Positions 11,123 to 21,788 of a stretch of 64,000 nt of DNA are shown piece after piece. The DNA lies in assembly GCF_000213175.1 (NCBI RefSeq), contig NW_009799179.1, positions 5,097,276 to 5,161,275 of the forward strand, in the 5' to 3' direction. The position numbers were made by a program, and so were the translations under genes. The notes below the pieces were generated by a model. It worked only from the letters and a program-made list of their open reading frames with translations, did not search any database and was not told the origin of the DNA. Within the stretch, counting starts at the first letter, position 1. Each line of letters starts with the position of its first letter. The DNA is from Neurospora tetrasperma FGSC 2508 (lineage: Eukaryota > Ascomycota > Sordariomycetes > Sordariales > Sordariaceae).

Positions 11123-14013
11123 ATGCCTGAGGATTACGCTTCCAGGGCGCGCGACACAGGTGGCTACCGTCGTCGCAGTCGTAGTCCACCACCAGCATAC
11201 TCGCGCCTACCGGGCTCGAACGATCTGAGACCAAAAGACGGCGAGTACTACCGGTCGAGAGAGGGTAAAACCTGAACAAGCCTGGACGATGGCCATTTTT
11301 GTGCCTACTACAAGTTGCTGCCGAGCTTGCCATGGCTAACTTTGGTTGTGTCTGACACGTAAACAAGATGCTCTAAGTCCGTCAAGAAGCCTCAACTACG
11401 ACAATGACGGCGAATATCGCGAAGGCGGCGGAGACAATGACGGAGATAGAGGCAGGCCAGACAGAGGAGGTGGTAACAGATACGGCGGCGCTCATCGGGG
11501 AGACTGGGGCAGACACGGCGGCGGTGATGGTGGTGGTGGTGGTGGAGGAAGACACTACGACGTCGACGATTACCGAGGACGTGGTCGAGGGACAAGTCCA
11601 AGCGGTCGCCATAACGGAGGGTATAGGGAAGGTCAATCTTCCAGGCGACACAACGATGCGCCCGCGCCCGCGCCTGGAGGCAAGATTATAGTTCTCCAAG
11701 GTATTCCAGAGGACGCCACCGAACGCGATGTGAGTCTACCCCCGTATTTATGCATTCACCGTGTAGCTTTACAGAGATCCTAAAACTCATTCTTTGAACC
11801 CTTACAGGTTCTCTACGGCCTCAATCTCGTCACTCAAGATCCGCACATGTCTACCGACCAGATCAAGATCGTTCGATTCCGATACGACAGCGCCGGCCGC
11901 CGCCTTGCGGTCGTCGAGTTCAAACGACGCGCGGATGCAGAGACCTTCATGGAACAGTATCATCCCGATGTATCGTTCCCTCTCGAGCACACCCGTGGTG
12001 CCAACTCGGAATATATTACCCTGGATATCTTCTTCGAAAGGAATCGTAGTGACATGGACGACTTTCGTGGAGACGATGAGGACTGGGACTGCTTCAAGTG
12101 CGGTGCAGTTAACTTCTCATACCGTGCTGCGTGTTTCAAATGCAAGACAGAGAGATCTGGTAGGTTTTCGTCCCGTTTTGCTTGTCCTGGCAGACTGTTA
12201 ACTAACGGGCGCAGATGATGCCAGTTACGGCTACGGTTATGGGGGCCCATCAGCGGGTCCTCTCCTAACAGGAGAAACCGACGAAGATCCTCAGCAAATG
12301 CCGTCACAGTATCTCGTAATCAGAGGTCTGGAGGCGTCAGTGACCGAGGAAGTTCTCGCCAGGGGCGTCATGAAGCTGTTCCGCGAAGAGACGACAAAGG
12401 CGCCTACCGGTACCCACAAATTGAAGTCGACAGCGCCGGGCAGCAACACTGCAAATCTGGGCGCAAAACCCGGTAGTCTACGCCGCGTCTTTCTGATACG
12501 GAACCGGAAGAGCAATGAGTCGTGGAGATATGGTTTTGCCGAGTTTGCGACGGTTGAAGACACCAAGAGTGCAGTCGCAAAATTTCGCAATTCCCCTAGG
12601 TTCACAATTGCGTCCAGAGCGGTTGTTGTTTCGTTCATTCACACGGGTGTCTTCATTCCGGCCTTTGAGGTTGGCCCGGACGAGGATCCACGCTTTTCCT
12701 TCCAGCCCATTTACAACCCTACTATTCGATTAAAGTACTGGGACGAACGTGTTTATCCTAGCATCCATGTTGTCTCGGTTGAACCTAAATCTGAGCCTGA
12801 AGGCGCAGACAAGTCTTCCTACCAGAAAGATGGCAGCGCTACGGACAATCCTCTTACCCGTCAGGCTAGCCTTTTGAAGAAATTCAAGAAGAAAGAGCCT
12901 GCTCCTGGCGAGAAGGGCATCGCAATGGCGCCTCAAATGCAGATGTGGGCAAAGAAGGCAGCGGAACTACATGGAAAGAAGCTGGCTGCTGCTGGAGGGG
13001 GTTTGGGTACTGCAGGATTGGAGGCGGACGACGAGGACCAAGAGCCAGATGGACCTTTGAATCCCCACTGGACTGATCAGTACCTCTCATATGCCGACTG
13101 GGACCGCATGATATGCCTTCTTTGCAACTGGAAGGTCCCTTCGCAAGAAACCATCAACAATCACGGACACATCCCCTACACACGGGAGGACCTCCTCATC
13201 AGCCACGAAGTTATCGTTCACAACCACTTTAAAGACCCAGAAACCAAAGAAAAGGCCGCCGCCAAGCTCGTCTCGCTCGGTAACGAGCCCCGATCCATCG
13301 CCCGCCGCACCCCTCGCCTCAAGCACGACGCCCCGCCTGTCTACACTTCGTACGCCGACTTCGACGCCCTCTACTGCCACCTCTGCCACCGCGCCTTCAA
13401 GCACGCTGAAACTGTATGGCGCCACGAGCAGGAAAGCGAGCTGCACAAGCGCATGCTTTCCGACGCTCAGGCCAAGGAGCGCGCCGTCGCCGAGTTGGCC
13501 GCAAAGGGCAAGGTGCTGCTCACTATGGTCCCCGATAAGAAGCTCCGTCGGGAGGAACAGCGCACGCAGCGGTACCGCGACAGGGCAATGGAACGCCGGC
13601 AGGCATTCCTGCAGCCCAACAAGCCAGGTGGTCAATTGTCGAAGCAAATGCTTGCTGGGCTAGGCGCATCCGTTTCTGCTGGTGGAGACAAGCGCAAGGA
13701 ACAGCAACAGCAACAACAACTACAGCATGCAGCTGATGATGAGGCGGCAGCAGCAGCGAAGAAGTCCAAGGGCGCGGGCATGTTAGCCAAGATGGGCTGG
13801 ACTACTGGCGCAGGTCTGGGTGCTGAAGGCACGGGACGCACACAGGCCATCGCGACGGAGGCGTATGCGCCTGGTGTTGGACTGGGTGCGGAGGGAGGCA
13901 AGTTGGGCGATGCGAGTGAGGAGGCAGCGAGGAGGACGAAGGGGCAATTTTCGGACTTTGTGGAGAAGACAAGGGATAAGGCTAGAGAGAGATTCGAGAA
14001 GTTGCAGGAGTAA
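11123..14013 (+). CDS. RBM5/RBM10-like RNA-binding splicing regulator
   Basis: This is a nuclear RNA-binding protein of the RBM5/RBM10 type, expected to act in pre-mRNA splicing. Four exons (11123-11264, 11368-11729, 11808-12159, 12215-14013) give 884 residues. The order is: a short RS-like N-terminus (RRRSRSPPP), a Gly/Arg/Asp-rich stretch, RRM1 from about residue 151, and a RanBP2-type zinc finger with Cys263, 266, 277 and 280 and the Trp-Asp before it. Then come RRM2 from about 317, a C2H2-like finger starting at Cys586, and a second C2H2 finger starting at Cys673 (CHLC...H-x5-H). A Gln/Ala-rich spacer and a G-patch at about 804-848 (AGMLAKMGWTTGAGLG) close it. This order is that of vertebrate RBM5/10. 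Introns 1-3 are 103, 78 and 55 bp. The ATG lies in a good context (CGCA before it). Confidence 0.9.
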
Positions 14014-14400
14014 TAGCTTGCGGTGTAGTTCATGAACGACTATGGGGGTCCCGCCGCTAGCCGGCTCTTCAGTTGCTCAACAATTAGTTCACTTGCTTGA
14101 ATGACATTTTATACCCGGATGAATGACAACCAATTTTTCTCATGTTCTTATTTGTCATAACAACCCATTACCATCTAGCCGTAATAGAGAATAAGATTAT
14201 TTGATTAAGTTTCCTGATGCAGTAGTAGCATATTTTGCGCTGGTAGTCATGTACAGTAACCGCTATTTACGCTACCATTGACCGCCCTTTATATCCAAGG
14301 TAAGCGGTATGTAAGTGATTGATCCTATATTCCAGATCACAACCGTCGTATATATTTGCCGTGCAAGATATGTCCACCTTAGTGGAGGTTGTGTATGCAA
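14014..14400. other. convergent 3' region
   Basis: These 387 bases lie between the stop codons of the RBM5-like gene (plus) and the aspartic protease (minus). They should hold the two 3' untranslated regions; nothing else was seen. Confidence 0.5.
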
Positions 14401-15996
14401 CTACAGGGCAACAACCGCGCCTCCAACAAGGGCAAGGAAGCCCATGAGCGACGCAACGGCCAAAGCACCAACAGCACCTCCCCTTGCACTTAACCCGGCC
14501 GCGGCGCTATCCGTCTCCTTGGCCCCCGAAGCAGCCGTCCCCGTAGCAGCAGTCGACCCAGCAGTGACAGTCTCCGTCTCCTTGGCGCCGCCGTCCTTAT
14601 CCGTAGAAGAACCCGATCCGGATTCCGCATTATTGCCCGATGGATCACTGCTTGTCTGCTGCTCCTTCACACCCGTCAATCCACTCGGCAACCCGCCATC
14701 CGCCCCGCTAAGCTCGACAATATCGGTCGTCGTGCTGTTCAGGTTCGCCTGCGCGATGCCGATCTGGTGGTGCGTGAGGTCGTACACAACATAGGCAGAC
14801 CGCAGAAAGGTCTCACCGAGGAGGGCCCAGTCCTCATCGAAGTTGTCCTCTTGGAAGCCGGCGGTGCTCTGGATGCCGAAGATGCAGGCGTTCTTGAAGG
14901 GCATCTTGAAGGGGAGCTCGGATTGGGTCTCGCCTAGCAGGTCGAGGACGAGTTCCCAAACGGGCACGGAGATGGTGGCGTTGGAGCCAAAGGTAAAAGA
15001 CAAACGCAGGTCCGGGTTGGAGGTGAGGTACTGGCAGTCGATGAAAGTCAGGCCGGTCCAGATCTCGTCGACGTAGACGGATAGTTTGGTGTGGATCTGG
15101 TCGGTGATCTTGGAGGGCAGGTAGGAGAGGGTGGTGCCGGAATCGAGGATGGCGATGGTCGAGGTCTGGCTGAGGGACGGGTCGGTGGAGATGATCTTGG
15201 TGGTCTTGCCGTTCTTGGTCAGGGCGAGCGAGACACTCTGCATCTCGACTTCAAAGTGGATGGGCTCGGCTTGCCCCTTGGCCAGGTAAATGGGCAGGAT
15301 CGACAGGTCGCCAATGAACTTGTCCTTGTCGATGCCGCCAAAGAGAATGCTACCCGTGTCGCTGCGGCGGTCGTTGAGGTAGAGAGAGTAGGCCTTGGTG
15401 GTGATGAGCTTTTGCGCGACGAACTGGTCAATCAGGTTGGGGTAGCGTTGAGTGGAAGCCACGTTGGAGGAGTAGCCCACGCCCAAGATGCCGGCGCCGC
15501 GGACGGTCTTGGTCGCATAGCCCATCTGCAGAGACTTGATCGTGGTTCCGCCAATATTGAGGTCGTCCGTAATGTAATCACCCGCGGCAGTGCTATTGTC
15601 GAGGTAACGGATCTCGAAGCTATCCTCCTCTAGGACCTTGTACGAAGAGCTCTTGGTCGGGTTGTAGGTCTTATCGCACGAATCCCCCCATTGCCGCTGA
15701 ATTGAAGGGTCGGTGCATAAATCCGCCTTGTAGCTCACAACCCACAGGTCGCTGCTTCCCGTATCCAACACAACGCTGACTTTCTGGCCCGGAGTGCCCA
15801 CAGTGACCTCGGCATAATAAGCACCGCCGGTAATGTTGTTGATCAGGGCCTGGCTGTAGGTGTCGCGCTTGACGTTCTGGCGCACGTTGCCGACCCTGAA
15901 GTGAGGCACGCCTCTGTTGAGAGGGAAGTTGACGACACCATTCTCGGCAACGGCTACTGAGGCCAGGGCCAGCAGAGTGGCCAAGGTAGATTTCAT
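14401..15996 (-). CDS. GPI-anchored aspartic protease, yapsin-like
   Basis: This is a secreted pepsin-family aspartic protease held at the cell surface. The single exon codes for 531 residues. A signal peptide covers residues 1-17 (Lys then Leu/Ala-rich, ending VAVA). A dibasic Lys43-Arg44 suggests Kex2-type removal of a short propeptide. The two catalytic motifs are DTGSSDLW (Asp78) and DSGTTLSYLP (Asp285), and LLGETFLRSAYVVYD is the conserved block near the end of the catalytic fold. After about residue 430 comes a Ser/Thr/Gly/Ala-rich linker and a hydrophobic C-terminus (GGAVGALAVASLMGFLALVG), the form of a GPI-attachment signal. This matches fungal yapsin/OpsB-type enzymes, which cleave at the cell wall; substrates are not known from sequence. 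It starts with the first ATG after a pyrimidine-poor leader. Confidence 0.93.
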   Translation of the reverse strand: MKSTLATLLALASVAVAENGVVNFPLNRGVPHFRVGNVRQNVKRDTYSQALINNITGGAYYAEVTVGTPGQKVSVVLDTGSSDLWVVSYKADLCTDPSIQRQWGDSCDKTYNPTKSSSYKVLEEDSFEIRYLDNSTAAGDYITDDLNIGGTTIKSLQMGYATKTVRGAGILGVGYSSNVASTQRYPNLIDQFVAQKLITTKAYSLYLNDRRSDTGSILFGGIDKDKFIGDLSILPIYLAKGQAEPIHFEVEMQSVSLALTKNGKTTKIISTDPSLSQTSTIAILDSGTTLSYLPSKITDQIHTKLSVYVDEIWTGLTFIDCQYLTSNPDLRLSFTFGSNATISVPVWELVLDLLGETQSELPFKMPFKNACIFGIQSTAGFQEDNFDEDWALLGETFLRSAYVVYDLTHHQIGIAQANLNSTTTDIVELSGADGGLPSGLTGVKEQQTSSDPSGNNAESGSGSSTDKDGGAKETETVTAGSTAATGTAASGAKETDSAAAGLSARGGAVGALAVASLMGFLALVGGAVVAL

Positions 15997-18298
15997 AGCA
16001 GCAATGACCCCTTTTCCAACGGCACAGGATGCTGTGGGAAGTTGAGACGGAAGCGAAAGGGGGTTAAGTAGATCGCATTAAGGCGGAAGCCGTCAACAGA
16101 TGTCCACAGTTGTTCACGCGGTCCAGAACCGGTATGGAACGGGCTGGCGAACTCGACCGGGTCCTCCTTGAATCGGATCGGATCGGTGTGTAGCCTCGTC
16201 GAGGGTGGATACAACGATGGGGGAGAGGAGCGGAGCCGCTTTGCAGAGTCTCGCGAGTCTCTCGATTTCCGGTTGCTCGGGTACGTCAAGCGCAACAAAA
16301 GGTTATAAATAAGAAAGCTGGAGTGATTGACGCCCTTTTGATGTTGAGGAGTAAGCCGAAGAGCCGGCCACCTGGATGATGGAAAGCAACTCAGGAGCAA
16401 CCCCGGCGGCGGCGCATAGCTCTTTTGGTTAGCCTTGGGCGTTGCAAACCGAAGAAAGAATTGGACGAAAACCAAACATTGGGGTGTGGCGTGGACGGGG
16501 GCTCCCCGGACATCTTTCAAGGCAGCCCTCCAGGGGCAGAAGCTTCCCCATGTTCAATTTCTCCATGGGCGCCGATGAAGCCCTCCTGACCCTGGGAAAA
16601 GAGCCACGGGGAGCCAACGGCACAAGAAGCCAAGAAACTACTGCCCGTATCCGACGTTCAATAGCAACGTGCCCGCCTGTCAGCTGCTGTGATGCCAACC
16701 ACGGCCAACCTATCAGCCAACGACAAACGACCACCAAGGCAACTGAATACCACCCCCAGAACCTGCCATTTCCTCAGCACTCTTGGGTAATTTTTCTTGA
16801 CGCGCGTACTTCCTTTGTCTCGTGCGAGAAAGAAAGCAAGAAGAAGAAGAATGAATTCTCGCCCAGCATCAATCCAGCTTTGTCATGCTTCGGCCTCCCA
16901 CTCCAAGGCTCCATCCTCTCAGCGAATACCACGGCTTACGTCGTTCCAGCCTGCGTTGATACACCTGCGGTGTAGGTCGATCCTCTCTGACAATTTCCTC
17001 CAGTTTGAAGCGCGGTCGTGAGGTTGCGCTGGACGCTGCGTCACTCGAAAATCGAAATGAGTGGTTCGGTTGGTTCTGCACTAAGCGAACGGCTCCAGGT
17101 TGAGGCTCGATTTGTCGAGTCACAATCAAAAAATTTCCCTCTAGAGATAAGCCGGGTTGGGCCTGGAGGCTAGCGCCAGTTCACCACTTTTCGGTCTAAT
17201 CTGGGCAAGGGTTGTGAACGAAGAATCCTATCGTCTGGTAATGCTGAAGATCGTTGCTGAGAGATGAAGGTAGCAGAAGAGGGTGGGGAGTCTCAGAAAC
17301 CCAAATCATGGAAGTCAAATGGAAGACGGTGGACTGTGGAGGGATGAGACCAAGGGAATCTTCAAGGAATCGATGTCAACAATCTTCAGATACACACACG
17401 TTCAGCCCCTCACTAAGTTTATACTATAGTCACTAGAGGTACACGACACAGGGGCATCTGCCACCGGGTCCACCGACTGCTTTGTTCCTCCCCCCGTTCG
17501 CCTGCTTGTAGGGCTGCTTCGATGTTCTTACAGCGTACATCGTCTGATAAAAAAGAGGCCCAAGCGGCCCAGGTCCGGCAGTTTTTAGGTCGGTTTCCAT
17601 GGCAGTGCAAGAGTGCGGCATAGCTTTCAACCCAGAGGTTCAGGTCATTCTTCTCAATTTATAACAACCAAACACACAATATCCGACATCATGGGCCGAT
17701 TCGAGTCTTGAGAACAGACCTGGGACGACGTTGTGGTTAGTGGTAGTGGTGGTGGTAGTTGAACGATAAACGCTGGACGTGACGGTCAAACGAGTCCCCA
17801 AAGGTCCCCCGTCGGACGGATACGGTCCGGCGCTGATCAGACCCGACACGTGGGACGGCATGCCACCACGGACTCTGCTCGGCCATGGTGTGCAACCAGT
17901 CTGCATTGTGCATTCATTGTGCAGCAGCCCTACGACACTAAAAAGACACCTGAAAATTTTGTCCTGCTTCGCTAGTGAGCTGGACTGGAGAGGGGGTTCA
18001 TGGGTCATTCCACCGTCGCCGAAAAAGAAGGCCGTCGACACCCGGTCCACATCCCGAGGGGGTTGCAACTGGAGGTGCGACCCGCTCTTGTTCTTATCAA
18101 AAAGAGTCATTCGTTCCTGAAGGATTAATCCGAGTCACTCATCGAGTGATCTCCAATCGCACCTTCCGATCGCCCCATAAAGACCACAACATACTTACTG
18201 CACTGCGCAGTTTTGCTTCCGTCTTCTGATCCGTCCAGTTCCGTCCCGTCCACCACCACCACCAACAACAAAGCAGATCACCAACAACAACCGCAACC
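15997..18298. other. divergent intergenic region, protease / SAICAR synthetase
   Basis: These 2.3 kb separate two divergent genes. Open frames on both strands (up to 177 residues) have no recognisable domain, lack good start contexts and overlap each other, so I do not call them. The right end holds the SAICAR synthetase promoter, described separately. Confidence 0.5.
18104..18157 (+). promoter_or_regulatory. TGACTC boxes and CCAAT box upstream of SAICAR synthetase
   Basis: GAGTCA (TGACTC on the other strand) occurs at 18104-18109 and 18132-18137, about 190 and 160 bp before the start codon. A perfect hairpin TCACTC-ATC-GAGTGA lies at 18135-18149 and a CCAAT box at 18153-18157. TGACTC is the core of the yeast Bas1 site in purine genes and also most of a Gcn4/CPC-1 site. 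The sites are seen directly; their use here is inferred. Confidence 0.45.
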
Positions 18299-19222
18299 AT
18301 GTCGATTCCCGTGGTAACCACCATTGAGCTCCAGTCGCTGCCCAAGTTGACCAGCGGCAAGGTCCGCGACCTGTATGAGATTGATGACAAGACACTGCTG
18401 TTCGTTACTACCGACCGCATTTCGGCGTACGATGTCATCATGGCCAATGGTGTCCCCCAGAAGGGCGCCATCCTCACACAGCTTACTGCTCACTGGTTCA
18501 AAGTCCTCGGGGAGCGGATTCCAGGTCTCAAGACGCATTTCATCAGCCTCACTCCTCCCCCCTCGGTCAGCGATGAAGACAAGTCCTTGATCCGGGGCCG
18601 TAGCATGCAGGTCAGGAAGCTCAAGGTCTTCCCCATCGAAGCTATCGTTCGTGGCTATATTACTGGTAGCGCCTGGAACGAATATCAGAAGACGGGCACG
18701 GTCCACGGCATCCCCCAACCTGCCGGCCTTCAGCAATGCTCTCCTTTCCCCAAGCCCCTGTACACCCCGAGCACTAAGGCAGAGCTGGGCGACCACGACG
18801 AGAACATCTCCCCCGAGAAGGCGGCCGAGATTGTTGGAGACAAGTACGCGGCGCGCATTGAGGAGTTGGCGCTCAAGGTCTACTCCACTGCGGCCGAGTA
18901 TGCGCGCGAACACGGCATCATCATCGCCGACACCAAGTTCGAGTTCGGCCTGGATGAGGAGACGGACGACATTGTTCTCATTGACGAGGTCTTGACCCCT
19001 GACTCGTCACGCTTCTGGCCGGCCAGCGAGTACGAGGTCGGACGGGACCAGGACAGTTTCGACAAGCAGTTCCTGCGCAACTGGCTCACTAAGGAGGGGC
19101 TCAAGGCCAAGGACGGCGTCGAGATGCCGCAGGAGCTTGCTGAAGCCACGAGCGCCAGGTACAAGGAGGCCTTTAAGCTGCTTACGGGCAAGACATTGGA
19201 GGAAGCCCTTGGTGAGCTTTGA
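18299..19222 (+). CDS. ade1: SAICAR synthetase (phosphoribosylaminoimidazole-succinocarboxamide synthase)
   Basis: This enzyme joins CAIR and aspartate with ATP to make SAICAR in cytosolic de novo purine synthesis. The single exon codes for 307 residues, the usual size of the yeast Ade1-type enzyme. Visible family blocks are GKVRDLYEID near residue 21, TTDRISAYDVIM, the central KVFPIEAIVRGYITGSAW, and the C-terminal DTKFEFGLDEETDDIVLIDE followed by LTPDSSRFW. The ATG at 18299 lies in a strong context (CGCAACC before it) after a run of CAC/CAA leader repeats. The symbol is the yeast name; Neurospora uses different ade numbering. The promoter carries TGACTC boxes. Confidence 0.95.
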   Translation: MSIPVVTTIELQSLPKLTSGKVRDLYEIDDKTLLFVTTDRISAYDVIMANGVPQKGAILTQLTAHWFKVLGERIPGLKTHFISLTPPPSVSDEDKSLIRGRSMQVRKLKVFPIEAIVRGYITGSAWNEYQKTGTVHGIPQPAGLQQCSPFPKPLYTPSTKAELGDHDENISPEKAAEIVGDKYAARIEELALKVYSTAAEYAREHGIIIADTKFEFGLDEETDDIVLIDEVLTPDSSRFWPASEYEVGRDQDSFDKQFLRNWLTKEGLKAKDGVEMPQELAEATSARYKEAFKLLTGKTLEEALGEL

Positions 19223-21788
19223 GAGTTCTACAGGATGGGGCTTGTTTTGTTGGGTTTGTTGTTGTTACTATGTGATTGATAGTTTGCTGGGAAAAGGAGT
19301 GACCGGGAAAGGTCTTCAAAAGGACTCGGCACTGTAACGAAAATACTGGATACACTCAAAAACAGGAGGCTGAGAAGGGGTATTGTGATAGACGCAAAAA
19401 AAAGACGAGGCGTGGAATTTGTCAGTCGGGGTATGGCAGGACAAGCAATTCCCAGGCCGAAGAAAGTATCAACAGGTTATGTCTGACCGCTGGTGATAAT
19501 GGAATGGTGAACTGGTATAAGACCAGAATCAACGTTAACAGATTCCCGGTCAAACTGTTGATCGGGTTGGCACTTGGGTTAACAGCACGACCACGGAACA
19601 TTCGGGTCACCTCAGGTTTGACACAAGTACCTCCAGACGGAGGATCAGTCAAGGAAAGCTAGGTTGATAAAAGTTCGTGTTCTCGAAAAAAAAGGGGGGT
19701 CTTTTGTTTATTTTAGAAACTGTTGCAAATCATCATCAGATACTGCAGCTAATCAACTCGTCGAGCTGGCATGTGCGCTGCAAAATCCAAACCGCCAACC
19801 CTCAGATCTGCGGCCACCATTCCGGCCTGCCCGCCCGCCGTTACTTCCGTAGTCCCGCCAAATGGGCATCTCCCGGCAATGTATTATGACGGAAGGCAGC
19901 GATGGAGGTGTCCCGTCGAATTGATGGAGGCTTTCGAGGAAGCTACTACAGCTGTCATCCGAGGGCGTGCAGACAGGAGGAGGTTCAGGTCTTAAACAGA
20001 TACCTATGTACAACTACAGTGAGTCGCATCTCCGGTCTTGGTGAGAGACATTATGAATCTTGTGACGGTCGGCGACAAACGGGGCGTCTCATGTAAACTG
20101 ACCTTCGACTGGCCAGTGACACTGCAGCCCAAAGTCCTTGTAAAAAGAAGCCAAGAAGCCAACCCAAATCGGGCCGCGATCGCCCTTCCTCCATAGGGTG
20201 GTATTCCACTGGATTCAAGGGTTTTTGGAGCATCCTGCACAATTCGGTTGCATTTCCCACTGGATGCTTTTCCCATCCGTGCCCATCCACCTTTCCCAGT
20301 TTCAATTTTGCACGGTATAGCACGCACGAAAAAGGACGACAGACTCTCTATCACGTTGCCCATTTTGGGCCCTACATTCTTGCCCTCCATTTCCTCACAG
20401 TCTGCGATTTCAGTCCGACATCCTTGAATACTAGCCTACCGCGGACGGTGATACCTAGGTACTACCTGGCCTGAGCCCAATTCGACTTTCAACACCAAAC
20501 AAGAAAGGGTCGGTATCAACACATCAACTGCCCATCTCCTGCGGTCAACCTACCTATTCGATAACTACTCCGGGTCTTTACCCCCCGGGCACCTGATTAC
20601 TCACTCACCGGATATCGTGACGGCCCGGGTATAACCTGACTGCCAAAAACGCTCGCCAACCCTGAACCCAAGGCTGGAAACGTGGAACCTCAATTCACCT
20701 TTACCCCATACCTCACCTCCACTAATCATCCCATGTCTACCAGTGCTTGCGTGTATACACATGGGATATTGTGCTAGCACCGAATAGCACCGGGCCTACA
20801 GCAGCAAAATACTACGACACGCCACGATTCCAAGGTCCTCCAAGGTCCCCTCCTGTCGGTCCCCGTCCCCCGATTCCCCGGACCATCTCCCTATCGTTAC
20901 CTTTCGCCAGGTCGCGCGTCGGCGCTGCGCCTGCTACACCACTAACCAAATCTTCGTCCCGGTCGCCCATGTGACCTTTCTAGGTTCACCTGCTTGGGCC
21001 TGTTTTCGCTCTCTTGGTTTCCGAATCCTGTTTCTTTCTTCTTTGGAAAGGTTCGGTTGGTAGCGGATATTCCTTCAGTCCTTGCAAGAGGTTCACGATA
21101 AGGTATCCCCCCTCCCATCCGTCCTGTCCTTTGACCATCAACACCCAAAGCGGGAACGAACGACGGGAAGCCTGCAATCCTGCTGGAGATTCAGGAAAAA
21201 TTGTGGCCTAGCTCGAATGTCAAATGCGTCTTTGCGCGCCTTTCGCCAACAGCAGCATCACCATCACCACCACTCCATCCCCCAAAAGCTGCCTGCTGGT
21301 GTCTCACTCCAGCCTCCAGTTCAGCGTCTACCCCTACCCTTGATACTATCGAGGTTTCCGTGTCTACGTCTAGGTTCTATAGTCGTAGATCGCAAAGTCG
21401 CAAGTCACATTCGTTTTTTGTTGCGTACAGTATCACTGCGCTTCCAATTTTGGCTCCCTAGCTCACCCACTCCGCGTCGGTCACCACCGGGAGGACGTAT
21501 ATCGAGGAATAGCTTTCTGTGTCGTGTATCTCAGCTCCCGCGTTCGTATCAGACATATCACTTTCCCCGCTGGGTATTTCCCCCCGGCTTGGGTGGCTTG
21601 GTGGATCACCAGTCGCAACGTCCAGTCCAGTCCCGTCCAGTCTTCTCAGGCTCTCCAGCCGCAGCGCCGTGCCGGTTGGGAGCGAGCAAGCAAGCAAGCC
21701 AGCAAGGCACCGGCAGCATTCATACTGAGACGACGACCGTAACCGACCCCGTCCCTACTGGAGCATCTTCTCCCTGCCGGTGGAAATA
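19223..21788. other. intergenic region and long leader of the histidine kinase
   Basis: These 2.6 kb have no gene I can support. A TACCTAGGTA palindrome sits at 20452-20461. From about 20,500 the plus strand is rich in CT and short repeats of CCA/CAG type, consistent with a long promoter and leader of the kinase gene. A 235-residue open frame (21082-21789) ends at the kinase start codon but is low-complexity and has no ATG-proximal signals. Confidence 0.5.
20452..20461. repeat. TACCTAGGTA palindrome, copy 2
   Basis: This is the second exact copy of the 10-bp palindrome also found at 893 and 32089. It is followed closely by CTACCTGG. Confidence 0.7.

Noticed and set aside
15993-16975. Overlapping 175- and 177-codon frames on opposite strands upstream of the protease
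   Set aside because: They overlap each other in a promoter region, with no domain and no good start context.
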